Shown: piece by piece, positions 5,131 to 5,249 of the stretch | Position numbering within the stretch: position 1 is the first letter of the stretch | Layout: each line of letters begins with the position of its first letter | Origin: Candidatus Nanopelagicales bacterium | GTDB lineage: Bacteria > Actinomycetota > Actinomycetes > S36-B12 | Direction of reading: 5' to 3' | DNA length: 5,249 nt | NCBI GenBank assembly: GCA_023264215.1 | Contig: JALQSY010000132.1 | Coordinates: 1-5,249 of the forward strand | The notes under the pieces: generated by a model | Told to the model about the DNA's origin: nothing | The model's input: only the letters and a program-made list of their open reading frames with translations | The model's database searches: none | Position numbers and translations under genes: made by a program

Positions 5131-5249
5131 TCAGTCCTCGCTTTCCGCGTCGGTCTGCGGCACTTCAACGTGCCCGCACGTGATGCAGACTCGGCGGTCA
5201 GCCTCAGGCCTGTAGAGATGTCCGAGTGCCGAGCAGCCGGGTTCTCCCT
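5131..5249 (-). CDS. C-terminal end of an unknown protein with a zinc-ribbon-like Cys/His pattern (cut by window edge)
   Basis: An open frame enters from the right edge and gives 38 residues before TGA at 5133-5131. Counting from the first whole codon at 5247, it has Cys5, His10, then CITCGH with Cys21, Cys24 and His26, a C-x15-C-x2-C arrangement like a small zinc ribbon or iron-sulfur site, followed by an acidic tail (DAESED). The stop lies one base before the SDR start and the SDR ribosome site falls inside its last codons, typical of a translationally coupled operon. That junction and the Cys/His spacing argue for a real gene rather than a chance frame. I do not recognise the family; ferredoxin, rubredoxin-like or OB/zinc-ribbon proteins are all possible. 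Confidence 0.5.
   Translation of the reverse strand, partial: GEPGCSALGHLYRPEADRRVCITCGHVEVPQTDAESED

Overview
The window is GC-rich DNA with strongly GC-biased third codon positions, GTG starts and tightly packed genes. Together these suggest a high-GC Gram-positive bacterium (Actinomycetota); I would not assign a genus. Genes cover nearly all of it, no gene-free stretch exceeds about 115 bases, and I see no tRNA, rRNA, mobile element or CRISPR array.

Left part (1-1283). The N-terminal third of a DEAD-box RNA helicase runs off the left edge on the minus strand, cut inside motif II. Upstream in the same direction is a 165-residue protein of unknown function (526-1023), whose C-terminal half lines up weakly with the RadC/JAB fold but lacks the metal-binding pattern. 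Diverging from it on the plus strand is a small, acidic, apparently helical 55-residue ORF (1116-1283). The short region between the two carries a perfect 8-bp inverted repeat with arms two helical turns apart.

Central part (1296-4360). This looks like a small catabolic locus. On the minus strand, a D-lactate dehydrogenase/glycolate oxidase-type FAD enzyme (2173-3537) is followed after 28 bases by an alpha/beta hydrolase (1296-2144), probably as one operon. Diverging from it is an FCD-type GntR (FadR subfamily) regulator (3650-4360). The 112-base divergent region has a good minus-strand promoter (TTGACG, 17-bp spacer, TACCGT). Just downstream of it is a FadR-like palindrome (TGGTCAGACCT), placed where a repressor would block transcription. 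A second inverted repeat touches the regulator's start codon. My inference is that the regulator senses a carboxylate or hydroxy acid and controls the FAD enzyme-hydrolase operon. The hydrolase could open an ester or lactone to give a hydroxy acid that the FAD enzyme oxidises.

Right part (4341-5249). A classical short-chain dehydrogenase/reductase on the minus strand ends tail-to-tail with the regulator, overlapping it by 20 bases. One base separates its start from the stop of an upstream gene that is cut by the right edge. Only the last 38 residues of that gene are visible; they carry a CxxC plus extra Cys/His arrangement like a zinc ribbon or iron-sulfur site. The SDR may act in the same pathway as the hydrolase and FAD enzyme, but this rests on proximity only.
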